Shown one piece after another: positions 18,597 through 25,547 of a stretch of DNA of 64,000 nt. The first letter of the stretch is position 1, and every line of letters begins with the position of its first letter. Source of the stretch: JAFCUW01 sp049897565 (lineage in GTDB: Bacteria > Pseudomonadota > Gammaproteobacteria > Burkholderiales > Burkholderiaceae_D); assembly GCF_049897565.1 (NCBI RefSeq), contig NZ_JAFCWM010000001.1, forward strand, positions 186,001 to 250,000, read 5' to 3'. Position numbers and translations under genes: made by a program. A model generated the notes under the pieces. It searched no databases. It saw only the letters and a list, made by a program, of their open reading frames with translations, and had not been told where the DNA came from.

Positions 18597-19066
18597 GCCG
18601 GCACCGCGGCGAAGTCGATGGCGCCGTTCGGCAGCAGGTACAGCACCAGCGCGCGCCCGGCGGTGACGGTGGGCCGGTGCGCGCTGCCCGCTTCGTAGAC
18701 GCACCAGCCGGCGGGGTAGTTGTCGAAACTGGCGGCGGGCGTCAGTGGAATGATCAGGTCGATTTCGCCGTTGGGGTGGGCGTGGTGCGGGCCGGCGATG
18801 TCTTCCATGTCGACGACGTCGACGCTGAAACCGTGGGTGGCGTCGGTTGCCTTCAGCGCGCGGCCATAGCGGATGCCGCCGCCTTCGCGGTTGCACAGCC
18901 ATCCTTCCTTGACGCCGGTGCGGCAGGCGGCGGCGAGCGCCTCGTAAGTGTCGCTGCCGGGACCATGTTCGGCGTTCAGGTGGGCCTCGAGCGACGCGTC
19001 GAGCGGTGCGCCGGCAATTTCGCCGGTGACGCGGGCAACCAGAGTTTGAAAGGCATTGACATCCAT
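18593..19066 (-). CDS. DUF4863 family protein (4-hydroxylaminobenzoate lyase-like)
   Basis: A 157-residue soluble protein of the DUF4863 family, the family that includes PnbB-type 4-hydroxylaminobenzoate lyases. It has a cupin-like stretch with possible metal ligands (GPHHAHPNGEIDLIIPL, about 100-116) followed by YPAGWCVYEAGSAHRPTV. It is the first gene of the leftward box operon and its stop overlaps the boxD start, so its product is made together with BoxD. No nitrobenzoate genes are seen, so its role here is probably different from PnbB, perhaps in repair or detoxification of pathway intermediates; that is speculation. Confidence 0.7.
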   Translation of the reverse strand: MDVNAFQTLVARVTGEIAGAPLDASLEAHLNAEHGPGSDTYEALAAACRTGVKEGWLCNREGGGIRYGRALKATDATHGFSVDVVDMEDIAGPHHAHPNGEIDLIIPLTPAASFDNYPAGWCVYEAGSAHRPTVTAGRALVLYLLPNGAIDFAAVPA

Positions 19067-19133
19067 CTAAAGTTCTCCACGCGGGTTGGAAACGGCAGCC
19101 AGCAGGTAGAATATCCCCGGCGCTTACTTATAG

Positions 19134-19170
19134 TGCATCTTGAATCGAGTATAGATGCAATATCTTGCTT
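19134..19170. promoter_or_regulatory. boxR: Candidate BoxR operator, boxD/boxR side
   Basis: TGCATCT (19134-19140) and AGATGCA (19153-19159) form an inverted repeat with a 12-base spacer. The right half continues as GATGCA-N5-TTGCTT (19154-19170). The same GATGCA-N5-TTGCTT string, with identical spacing, occurs before boxC at 20273-20289. BzdR/BoxR-type regulators are reported to recognise TGCA-containing repeats, so both are likely sites for the BoxR encoded between them. Confidence 0.6.
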
Positions 19171-19177
19171 AAGTCAA
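19148..19177 (-). promoter_or_regulatory. Sigma-70 promoter of the leftward box operon
   Basis: On the minus strand, TTGACT (19177-19172) and TATACT (19153-19148) are separated by 18 bases. This is a good housekeeping promoter driving the DUF4863-boxD-ligase operon leftward. The candidate BoxR element GATGCA-N5-TTGCTT (19154-19170) lies wholly in the spacer, where a bound repressor would block polymerase. Confidence 0.65.
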
Positions 19178-19181
19178 GAAC

Positions 19182-20126
19182 ATGATTCATAATATATTTC
19201 ATCCGATTGAGCGATTTCCAAAACATATGGCAGATTTAGTTGATCAAGAGAAGGATCCCTTCCTTATCGCATTGGGAGCGCGGCTCAAGAGTCTGCGCGG
19301 GCGGCGCGGCCTGACGCGCAAGGCGCTGTCGCAGCTCGCCGATGTGTCGGAGCGCCATGTCGCCAACGTCGAGTCGGGCGTCGGCAACGCGTCGATCATG
19401 TTCTTGCGCCAGCTGGCCCAGGTGCTCAATTGCACGTTGGCCGAGATGATCGGCGACGAGACCGCGTCGTCGCCGGAATGGCTGATGATCCGGGAGATTT
19501 TGCGCGGCCGGCCGGACGAGGAGCTGAGCAAGGCGCGCACCGCGTTGGCCGGGATGTTCGAGACGCCGACCAGCGATTCGGCGCGGCGCCAGCGCGTCGC
19601 GCTGATCGGCTTGCGCGGCGCCGGCAAGTCGTCGCTCGGCCAGATGCTGGCCGATCACTGGATGGTGCCGTTCATCGAATTGAGCCGCCAGATCGAGGCG
19701 ATGGCCGGCTGCAGCATCGCCGAGATCCATGCGCTGTATGGCCCGAATGCCTACCGGCGTTACGAGCGCCGCGCCCTCGAAGAGACGGTCCGAAACTTCC
19801 CGCGCGCCGTGATCGCCACGCCTGGCGGGGTAGTGTCGGACCCCGCAACGTTCAACTTGTTGCTGTCGCACTGCTATACAGTATGGTTGAAAGCATCCCC
19901 GGAAGAGCATATGGGGCGCGTGGTGGCGCAGGGCGATACCCGTCCGATGTCCGGTAACAAGGAAGCGATGGAAGATCTCAAGCAGATCCTCGAAAGCCGC
20001 GCCCAGTTCTACTCGAAAGCCGACCAGACGTTCGACACCACCGAAATGACGCAGGAGGCAAGCTTCGTCGGCCTGCTCGACAATTTGCGTAGTTCGGTCC
20101 TCAAGCAGGACAAGTCTTTCTTTTAG
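19182..20126 (+). CDS. boxR: BoxR-type repressor: XRE helix-turn-helix fused to a shikimate-kinase-like domain
   Basis: A 314-residue protein of the BzdR/BoxR family. Residues about 30-88 form an XRE helix-turn-helix (GLTRKALSQLADVSERHVANVESGVGN). After a linker comes a shikimate-kinase-like domain with Walker A GLRGAGKSSLGQM (about residue 147 on), used in the family to bind benzoyl-CoA rather than to make shikimate phosphate. The ATG at 19182 gives 15 more residues than an internal ATG at 19227. It is divergent from the boxD operon and 200 bases before boxC. Expected role: repression of both promoters, relieved by benzoyl-CoA, plus autoregulation. Confidence 0.9.
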   Translation: MIHNIFHPIERFPKHMADLVDQEKDPFLIALGARLKSLRGRRGLTRKALSQLADVSERHVANVESGVGNASIMFLRQLAQVLNCTLAEMIGDETASSPEWLMIREILRGRPDEELSKARTALAGMFETPTSDSARRQRVALIGLRGAGKSSLGQMLADHWMVPFIELSRQIEAMAGCSIAEIHALYGPNAYRRYERRALEETVRNFPRAVIATPGGVVSDPATFNLLLSHCYTVWLKASPEEHMGRVVAQGDTRPMSGNKEAMEDLKQILESRAQFYSKADQTFDTTEMTQEASFVGLLDNLRSSVLKQDKSFF

Positions 20127-20203
20127 TGAACCCTGCGCGGCGGCGATCGCTGCCGCGCGCATCCATCTCCCTCGCCTCTTCGTCGTGGCCATCGCTGGTC
20201 AAA

Positions 20204-20217
20204 TGCACGTTTCTGCA
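20204..20217. promoter_or_regulatory. boxR: Candidate BoxR operator TGCA-N6-TGCA
   Basis: TGCA-CGTTTC-TGCA lies 10 bases before the -35 of the boxC promoter. A paired TGCA with a 6-base gap fits the TGCA-type sites described for the BzdR/BoxR family. Two more TGCA units follow at 20244-20247, inside the promoter spacer, and 20275-20278. Confidence 0.55.
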
Positions 20218-20226
20218 CTTTTTTTC

Positions 20227-20255
20227 TTGACGCGTCGATTTAACTGCAATATAGT
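20227..20255 (+). promoter_or_regulatory. Sigma-70 promoter of boxCBA
   Basis: TTGACG (20227-20232) and TATAGT (20250-20255) with a 17-base spacer make a strong promoter; the start would be near 20262, with a leader of about 65 bases. The TGCA at 20244-20247 falls in the spacer just before the -10. Confidence 0.75.
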
Positions 20256-20272
20256 TCATTCAACCCGCCTGA

Positions 20273-20289
20273 GATGCAGCATATTGCTT
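20273..20289. promoter_or_regulatory. boxR: Second copy of the GATGCA-N5-TTGCTT element in the boxC leader
   Basis: GATGCA-GCATA-TTGCTT lies just after the predicted transcription start of boxCBA. It matches the element at 19154-19170 in both half-sites and spacing, in otherwise unlike intergenic sequence. A repressor here would act as a roadblock to initiation or early elongation. Confidence 0.55.
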
Positions 20290-20326
20290 GTAGTCTGGCC
20301 GTACCAGCCCACCACGAAGGAGCGTC

Positions 20327-21982
20327 ATGAACACTACGCATATCAATTACGAAACGGCTCCCGAGCGATACAAGCACTGGACGCTATCCTGCGAAGGCGC
20401 AATCGCCACGCTGACGATGAACGTCAATGAGGATGGCGGCATCAAGGAAGGATACAAGCTCAAGCTCAATTCGTACGATCTTGGCGTCGACATCGAACTG
20501 CACGATGCGGTGCAGCGGATCCGCTTCGAGCACCCTGAAGTGCGCACCGTCGTCATGGCCAGCAGCCGCGACCGGATTTTCTGCTCCGGCGCCAACATCT
20601 TCATGCTGGGAAAATCGACCCACGCGTGGAAAGTCAATTTCTGCAAATTCACCAACGAGACGCGCAACGGCCTCGAAGATTCCAGCCGGCACTCCGGCCT
20701 CAAATTTGTCGCCGCCGTCAACGGCGCCTGCGCCGGCGGCGGCTACGAGCTCGCTGCCGCCTGCGACGAAATCATCCTGGTCGACGACCGCTCATCGTCG
20801 GTCAGTTTGCCGGAAGTGCCGCTGCTGGGCGTGCTGCCGGGCACTGGCGGCCTGACGCGCCTGACCGACAAGCGCAAGGTGCGCCACGACCTGGCCGATA
20901 TCTTCTGCACCACATCGGAAGGGGTGCGCGGCCAGAAGGCCAAAGATTGGCGCCTGGTCGATGAAGTGGCCAAGCCGGCCCAGTTCCAGCAGGTGGTGCG
21001 CGAACGCGCGCTGGCGCTTGCCGCCGGCAGCGACCGTCCGGCCGACGGCAAGGGCGTCACGCTGACCGCGCTGCGCAAGGAAGTGGGCGCCGACACGCTG
21101 GACTATGAATTCGTCAGCGTCGCCATCGACCGCGCCAACCGCAATGCGACGCTGACCGTGCGCGCGCCGTCAAAGCCGCAGCCGACAGACATCGCCGGCA
21201 TCGAAGGTGCCGGCGTGAACTGGTGGCCGCTGCAGATGGCGCGTGAACTCGACGACGCCATCCTCCACATGCGCACCAATGAACTCGATATCGGCACCTG
21301 GATCCTCAAGACGCGCGGTGACGCCGCCGCCGTGCTGGCGTCCGACGCCACGCTCGAGGCGCACCAGTCGCACTGGTTGGTGCGCGAGAGCATCGGCTTG
21401 CTGCGGCGCACGCTGGCGCGCCTCGATGTGTCGTCGCGCTCGCTGTTCGCGCTGATCGACGAAGAGTCGTGCACGGCGGGCTCGCTGTTCGAGATCTCCC
21501 TCAGCGCCGACCGCATCTACATGCTGGCGCTGCCGGGCGCGCCTGACCGGGCGCCGAAAATCACCGTATCGCCGCTCAACTTCGGCACGCTGCCGATGGT
21601 GACCGCGCAATCGCGCATCGCCCGCCGCTTCTACGAAGATGAAGCGCAGCTCGGCGCGGTGCGCGCCACCATCGGCCAGCCGCTCGACGCCGCACAGGCG
21701 CTGGCGCTGGGCCTGATCACCGCCGATCCGGATGACCTGGACTGGGCCGACGAGACGCGCCTGGCACTCGAGGAGCGCGCCAGCATGTCGCCCGATGCGC
21801 TGACCGGACTGGAAGCGAACCTGCGCTTCAACGGCAAGGAAAACATGGACACCCGCATCTTCGGCCGCCTCACCGCGTGGCAGAACTGGATCTTCATCCG
21901 CCCGAACGCCGTCGGCGAGTTCGGCGCACTGAAGGTCTACGGCAGCGGCAACAAGGCCCAATTCGACATGAACCGCGTGTAA
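20327..21982 (+). CDS. boxC: 2,3-epoxybenzoyl-CoA dihydrolase (BoxC)
   Basis: A 551-residue protein of the enoyl-CoA hydratase superfamily with two crotonase-like halves. The first half has the CoA/oxyanion pattern (IFCSGANIFML, then GACAGGGYELAAACDEIILVDD); the second carries SCTAGSLFEISLSADRIYML. BoxC hydrolytically opens the ring of 2,3-epoxybenzoyl-CoA, releasing formate and 3,4-dehydroadipyl-CoA semialdehyde. A GAAGGAG ribosome site lies 4-10 bases before the ATG. It leads the boxC-boxB-boxA transcript. Family members are about 550 residues, so this is full length. Confidence 0.95.
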   Translation: MNTTHINYETAPERYKHWTLSCEGAIATLTMNVNEDGGIKEGYKLKLNSYDLGVDIELHDAVQRIRFEHPEVRTVVMASSRDRIFCSGANIFMLGKSTHAWKVNFCKFTNETRNGLEDSSRHSGLKFVAAVNGACAGGGYELAAACDEIILVDDRSSSVSLPEVPLLGVLPGTGGLTRLTDKRKVRHDLADIFCTTSEGVRGQKAKDWRLVDEVAKPAQFQQVVRERALALAAGSDRPADGKGVTLTALRKEVGADTLDYEFVSVAIDRANRNATLTVRAPSKPQPTDIAGIEGAGVNWWPLQMARELDDAILHMRTNELDIGTWILKTRGDAAAVLASDATLEAHQSHWLVRESIGLLRRTLARLDVSSRSLFALIDEESCTAGSLFEISLSADRIYMLALPGAPDRAPKITVSPLNFGTLPMVTAQSRIARRFYEDEAQLGAVRATIGQPLDAAQALALGLITADPDDLDWADETRLALEERASMSPDALTGLEANLRFNGKENMDTRIFGRLTAWQNWIFIRPNAVGEFGALKVYGSGNKAQFDMNRV

Positions 21983-22008
21983 GCGCCCCATCTTTCAAAG
22001 GAATTATT

Positions 22009-23436
22009 GTGAGCTCAATTAACTACAGCGAAATCATCCCGAACAATGTCAACCTGTCCGAAGACAAGACCTTGCAGCGCGCGCTCGAGCAGTGGCAGCC
22101 GAACTATCTGAAGTGGTGGGGCGACATGGGGCCCGACAACTCCAGCAACCACGACGTCTACCTGCGCACTGCGATCAACGTCACGCCGGAAGGCTGGGCC
22201 AATTTCGGCCACGTCAAGATGCCGGACTACCGCTGGGGCATTTTCCTGGCCCAGCAGGAGCAGGGCCGCAAGGTCAATTTTGGTGAAAGCAAAGGTTCCG
22301 ACGCCTGGCAGGAAGTGCCGGGCGAGCACCGCGCCAACCTTCGCCGCATGATCGTCACGCAGGGCGACACCGAGCCGGCGTCGGTCGAGCAGCAGCGCCA
22401 CCTGGGCCTGACAGCACCGTCGAACTACGACCTGCGCAACCTGTTCCAGATTAACGTCGAAGAAGGCCGCCATTTGTGGGCGATGGTCTACCTGCTGCAC
22501 AAGTACTTCGGCCGCGACGGACGCGAGGAAGCCGAGGCGCTGTTGCAGCGTAACTCGGGCGACCAGGACAAGCCGCGCATCCTCGAGGCATTCAACGAAG
22601 AGACCCCGGACTGGCTGGCCTTCTACATGTTCACCTACTTCACCGACCGCGATGGCAAGTTTCAGCTGAACGCGCTGGCCGAATCGGGCTTCGATCCGCT
22701 GGCGCGCACCTGCCGCTTCATGCTCACTGAAGAGGCGCACCACATGTTCGTCGGCGAATCGGGCATTTCGCGCATCGTCAACCGCACGTGCGCCGTCATG
22801 CGCGAGTTCAATATCGAAGATCCGGAGCAGCTGCGCAGCAAGGGCGTCATCGACCTGCCGACCATCCAGCGCTACCTGAACTTTCACTTCAGCGTGACGA
22901 TCGACCTGTTCGGCGCCGACCAGTCGTCGAATGCCGCCGCGTTCTACACGGCCGGCCTCAAAGGCCGCTACGAAGAGATGAAGCGCGACGACGACCATCT
23001 GCTGAAGAACCAGCAGTACCGCATTCTCGAAGTCTCGGGCGACCGCCTGGTCGAGCGCGAAATGCCGATGCTAAATTCGCTCAACGAAGTGCTGCGCGAC
23101 GATTACATCCGCGATTCGGTGGCCGGCGTGGCGCGCTGGAACAAGGTGATCGAAAAGGCCGGACTGGCGTTTCGTCTGACCACGCCGCACAAGGCGTTCA
23201 ACCGCCACATCGGCAGCTTCTCCGACTTCAAGATCTCGCCCGAAGGGCGCGTGTTGTCGGAAGCCGAATGGGCGTCCAACTCGTGCCGCTGGCTGCCGAG
23301 CGAAGACGACCGCGCTTATGTCGCCTCGCTGATGGGCCGTGTCACCGAGCCGGGCAAGATGGCCGGCTGGATCGCGCCGCCGCCGGTGGGCATCAACCGC
23401 CAGGCGCCGGACTTCGAATACGTTCGCTTCAACTAA
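22009..23436 (+). CDS. boxB: Benzoyl-CoA 2,3-epoxidase oxygenase component (BoxB)
   Basis: A 475-residue class I di-iron protein that epoxidises benzoyl-CoA with O2 and electrons from BoxA. It starts at GTG 22009 (AAAGGAATTATT before it), giving MSSINYSEIIPNNVNL, the usual BoxB N-terminus. The di-iron ligands are visible as NVEEGRHLW (about 152) and LTEEAHHMFVGE (about 242), two ExxH motifs. It lies 26 bases after boxC. The length is normal for the family (about 473). Confidence 0.95.
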   Translation: MSSINYSEIIPNNVNLSEDKTLQRALEQWQPNYLKWWGDMGPDNSSNHDVYLRTAINVTPEGWANFGHVKMPDYRWGIFLAQQEQGRKVNFGESKGSDAWQEVPGEHRANLRRMIVTQGDTEPASVEQQRHLGLTAPSNYDLRNLFQINVEEGRHLWAMVYLLHKYFGRDGREEAEALLQRNSGDQDKPRILEAFNEETPDWLAFYMFTYFTDRDGKFQLNALAESGFDPLARTCRFMLTEEAHHMFVGESGISRIVNRTCAVMREFNIEDPEQLRSKGVIDLPTIQRYLNFHFSVTIDLFGADQSSNAAAFYTAGLKGRYEEMKRDDDHLLKNQQYRILEVSGDRLVEREMPMLNSLNEVLRDDYIRDSVAGVARWNKVIEKAGLAFRLTTPHKAFNRHIGSFSDFKISPEGRVLSEAEWASNSCRWLPSEDDRAYVASLMGRVTEPGKMAGWIAPPPVGINRQAPDFEYVRFN

Positions 23437-23442
23437 GGCGCG

Positions 23443-23473
23443 ACCGGCCCGCCGCAGCTTCCGGCGGGCCGGT
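23443..23473 (+). promoter_or_regulatory. Strong intercistronic hairpin between boxB and boxA
   Basis: ACCGGCCCGCCG (23443-23454) and CGGCGGGCCGGT (23462-23473) form a perfect 12-base-pair stem with a 7-base loop, starting 6 bases after the boxB stop. No run of T follows, so it is unlikely to be an intrinsic terminator. It may protect the upstream boxCB message from 3' decay or lower boxA expression relative to boxB. Confidence 0.7.
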
Positions 23474-23505
23474 TCCGCCCGCACGACTTTTGGGATGGTT
23501 TTGAC

Positions 23506-24741
23506 ATGAACGCTGCACACCCTGTCGTCCTGATACGGCAACACCTGATCGATCCCGAGGTCTGCATTCGCTGCAATACCTGTGAAGAGATCTGCCCGAT
23601 CGACGCCATCACCCACGATGACCGCAATTACGTCGTCGACGCTTCGATCTGCAACTCCTGCAACGCCTGCATTTCGCCGTGTCCGACCGGGTCGATCGAT
23701 CACTGGCGCACGGTCGAGGCGAGCAACGCCTACTCGATGGCCGAGCAGCTGACGTGGGACGAACTGCCGGCGCAGCAAGGCCTGCCCGAACCGGACGCCA
23801 GCCTGGCGCCGCCCGCGCCACAGACGCAGGCCGGCTACCAGGTCAACGCTGGCGAGTCGGCCTCGTCGACCAGGGCTCCGTGGTCGGCCGCGCATCCCTA
23901 CCTGAACCTGTATTCGATCAAGACGCCGGTGCTTGCGACCGTGGCCGGCAATTACCGCCTGACGGCGCAGGAAACCGAGAGCGACATCCACCATATCGTG
24001 CTCGATTTCGGTACCCACTTCTTTGCGCTGCTCGAGGGGCAGTCGATCGGCATCATCCCGCCTGGTCTCGATGCCAATGGCAAGCCGCATTACCTGCGCA
24101 TGTATTCGGTCGCCAGTCCGCGCGAGGGAGAGCGCGACGGCTACAACAACCTGGCGCTGACCGTCAAACGGGTCGTCACCGACCATTCCGGCGCGCCATC
24201 GCTGGGCGTCGCGTCGAACTACCTGTGCGACTTGCCGAAGGGCGCCCAGGTCCAGGTGACGGGACCGTTCGGCAACAACTTCCTGATGCCGAATCAGGCC
24301 GGCTCGAACATCATCATGATCTGCACCGGTACCGGCTCGGCGCCGATGCGCGCGATGACCGAGCACCGCCGCCGGTTGCTGGCGAAGGGCCAATCGGCCG
24401 GGGGCAAGCTGATGCTATTCTTCGGCGCGCGCCGGCCCGAGGAGCTGCCGTATTTCGGACCGCTTCTCAAGCTGCCGGCCGCGTTCATCGACATTCACCT
24501 GGCGTTCTCGCGCGTCGAAGGCCAGCCGCGTACCTACGTGCAGGACAAGATCCGTGAAGCGCAGTCGGCTGTCACCGAGGTACTCCAGGGTGATACCTAC
24601 ATTTATATCTGCGGCCTGAAGGGCATGGAAACAGGCGTGCTCGAAGCGCTCGGCGAAAGCTGCCGCAACGTCGGTATCGACTGGCCGGCGCTGCATGCGC
24701 GCATGGTCCAGGAAGGCCGCTTCCACGTGGAGACTTACTAA
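23506..24741 (+). CDS. boxA: Benzoyl-CoA 2,3-epoxidase reductase component (BoxA)
   Basis: A 411-residue flavin/iron-sulfur reductase that passes electrons from NADPH to BoxB. The N-terminal ferredoxin domain has two 4Fe-4S motifs (CIRCNTCEEICP at about 22 and CNSCNACISPCP at about 49). A linker leads to an FNR-like domain with FAD site RMYSVASPREGE, nucleotide site CTGTGSAPMRAM and FFGARRPEELPYF. It starts 69 bases after boxB, behind the hairpin, with only a weak GGGATGG ribosome site, and ends 5 bases before an enoyl-CoA hydratase gene. Confidence 0.93.
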   Translation: MNAAHPVVLIRQHLIDPEVCIRCNTCEEICPIDAITHDDRNYVVDASICNSCNACISPCPTGSIDHWRTVEASNAYSMAEQLTWDELPAQQGLPEPDASLAPPAPQTQAGYQVNAGESASSTRAPWSAAHPYLNLYSIKTPVLATVAGNYRLTAQETESDIHHIVLDFGTHFFALLEGQSIGIIPPGLDANGKPHYLRMYSVASPREGERDGYNNLALTVKRVVTDHSGAPSLGVASNYLCDLPKGAQVQVTGPFGNNFLMPNQAGSNIIMICTGTGSAPMRAMTEHRRRLLAKGQSAGGKLMLFFGARRPEELPYFGPLLKLPAAFIDIHLAFSRVEGQPRTYVQDKIREAQSAVTEVLQGDTYIYICGLKGMETGVLEALGESCRNVGIDWPALHARMVQEGRFHVETY

Positions 24742-24746
24742 GCCTC

Positions 24747-25547
24747 ATGCAAACGACAAGCTATCAAACGCTGGCGGTGGACACCGATCCGCGTGGAGTG
24801 ACACGCGTCACCCTCAATCGCCCGGACGTAATGAACGCGTTCGACGAAACCATGATCGCCGAGCTGACGGCCGTCTTCGAGCAGCTTGCCACGGCGCCGT
24901 TAACGCGCGTCGTCGTCCTCGCTGCTGCCGGCAAGGCATTCAGCGCCGGCGCCGACCTGCGCTGGATGGAGCGCGCCAGCACCCAGAGCGAGCATGCGAA
25001 CCTGGAAGACGCGCGCCGGTTCGCCTACATGATGCATGTGCTGCAGGCCTGTCTTAAGCCAGTGGTCGCACTGGTCGATGGCGCCGCGTTCGGCGGCGGC
25101 GTCGGCCTTTGCTGCGCCTGCGATATCGTTATCGCATCGCCGCGGGCGAAGTTCGCGGTCAGCGAAGCGAAGTTCGGCATCCTGCCGGCGGTGATTGGCC
25201 CATACCTGACCAATGCCGTCGGCAAGCGCCATGCGTTGCGCCTGGCGTTGACCGCGGAACTGATCGACGCAACACGGGCCGCTGAAATCGGTCTTGTGCA
25301 TGAACTGGCCGAAGCCGATCAGCTGGACGCCACGGTCGACCGCGTGATCGCCTGTTTGCTGGCCAACGGTCCGCAGGCGCTCGCCGAAGTAAAACAGTGG
25401 TTCGGTCAGCTCAAGGTCGGCCCGGTCATCGAAGCGGTGCGCGAACGCAGCGCCAGCACGATTGCGCGCGTGCGCTGCACCGACGAGGCGCGTGAAGGTT
25501 TCGCGGCATTCCTCGGAAAACGCCCGGCCGCATGGGTGCGCGCGTGA
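24747..25547 (+). CDS. Enoyl-CoA hydratase/isomerase family protein
   Basis: A 266-residue crotonase-fold protein. It has VTLNRPDVMNAFDE, the oxyanion segment AFSAGADLRWM, and GAAFGGGVGLCCACDIVIA with the second oxyanion region, then FGILPAVIGPYL. It sits directly after boxA, so it may isomerise 3,4-dehydroadipyl-CoA to the 2,3 form or hydrate it to 3-hydroxyadipyl-CoA; the sequence does not distinguish the two. The overall pattern also resembles methylglutaconyl-CoA hydratase-like members, so function rests on context. Confidence 0.85.
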   Translation: MQTTSYQTLAVDTDPRGVTRVTLNRPDVMNAFDETMIAELTAVFEQLATAPLTRVVVLAAAGKAFSAGADLRWMERASTQSEHANLEDARRFAYMMHVLQACLKPVVALVDGAAFGGGVGLCCACDIVIASPRAKFAVSEAKFGILPAVIGPYLTNAVGKRHALRLALTAELIDATRAAEIGLVHELAEADQLDATVDRVIACLLANGPQALAEVKQWFGQLKVGPVIEAVRERSASTIARVRCTDEAREGFAAFLGKRPAAWVRA

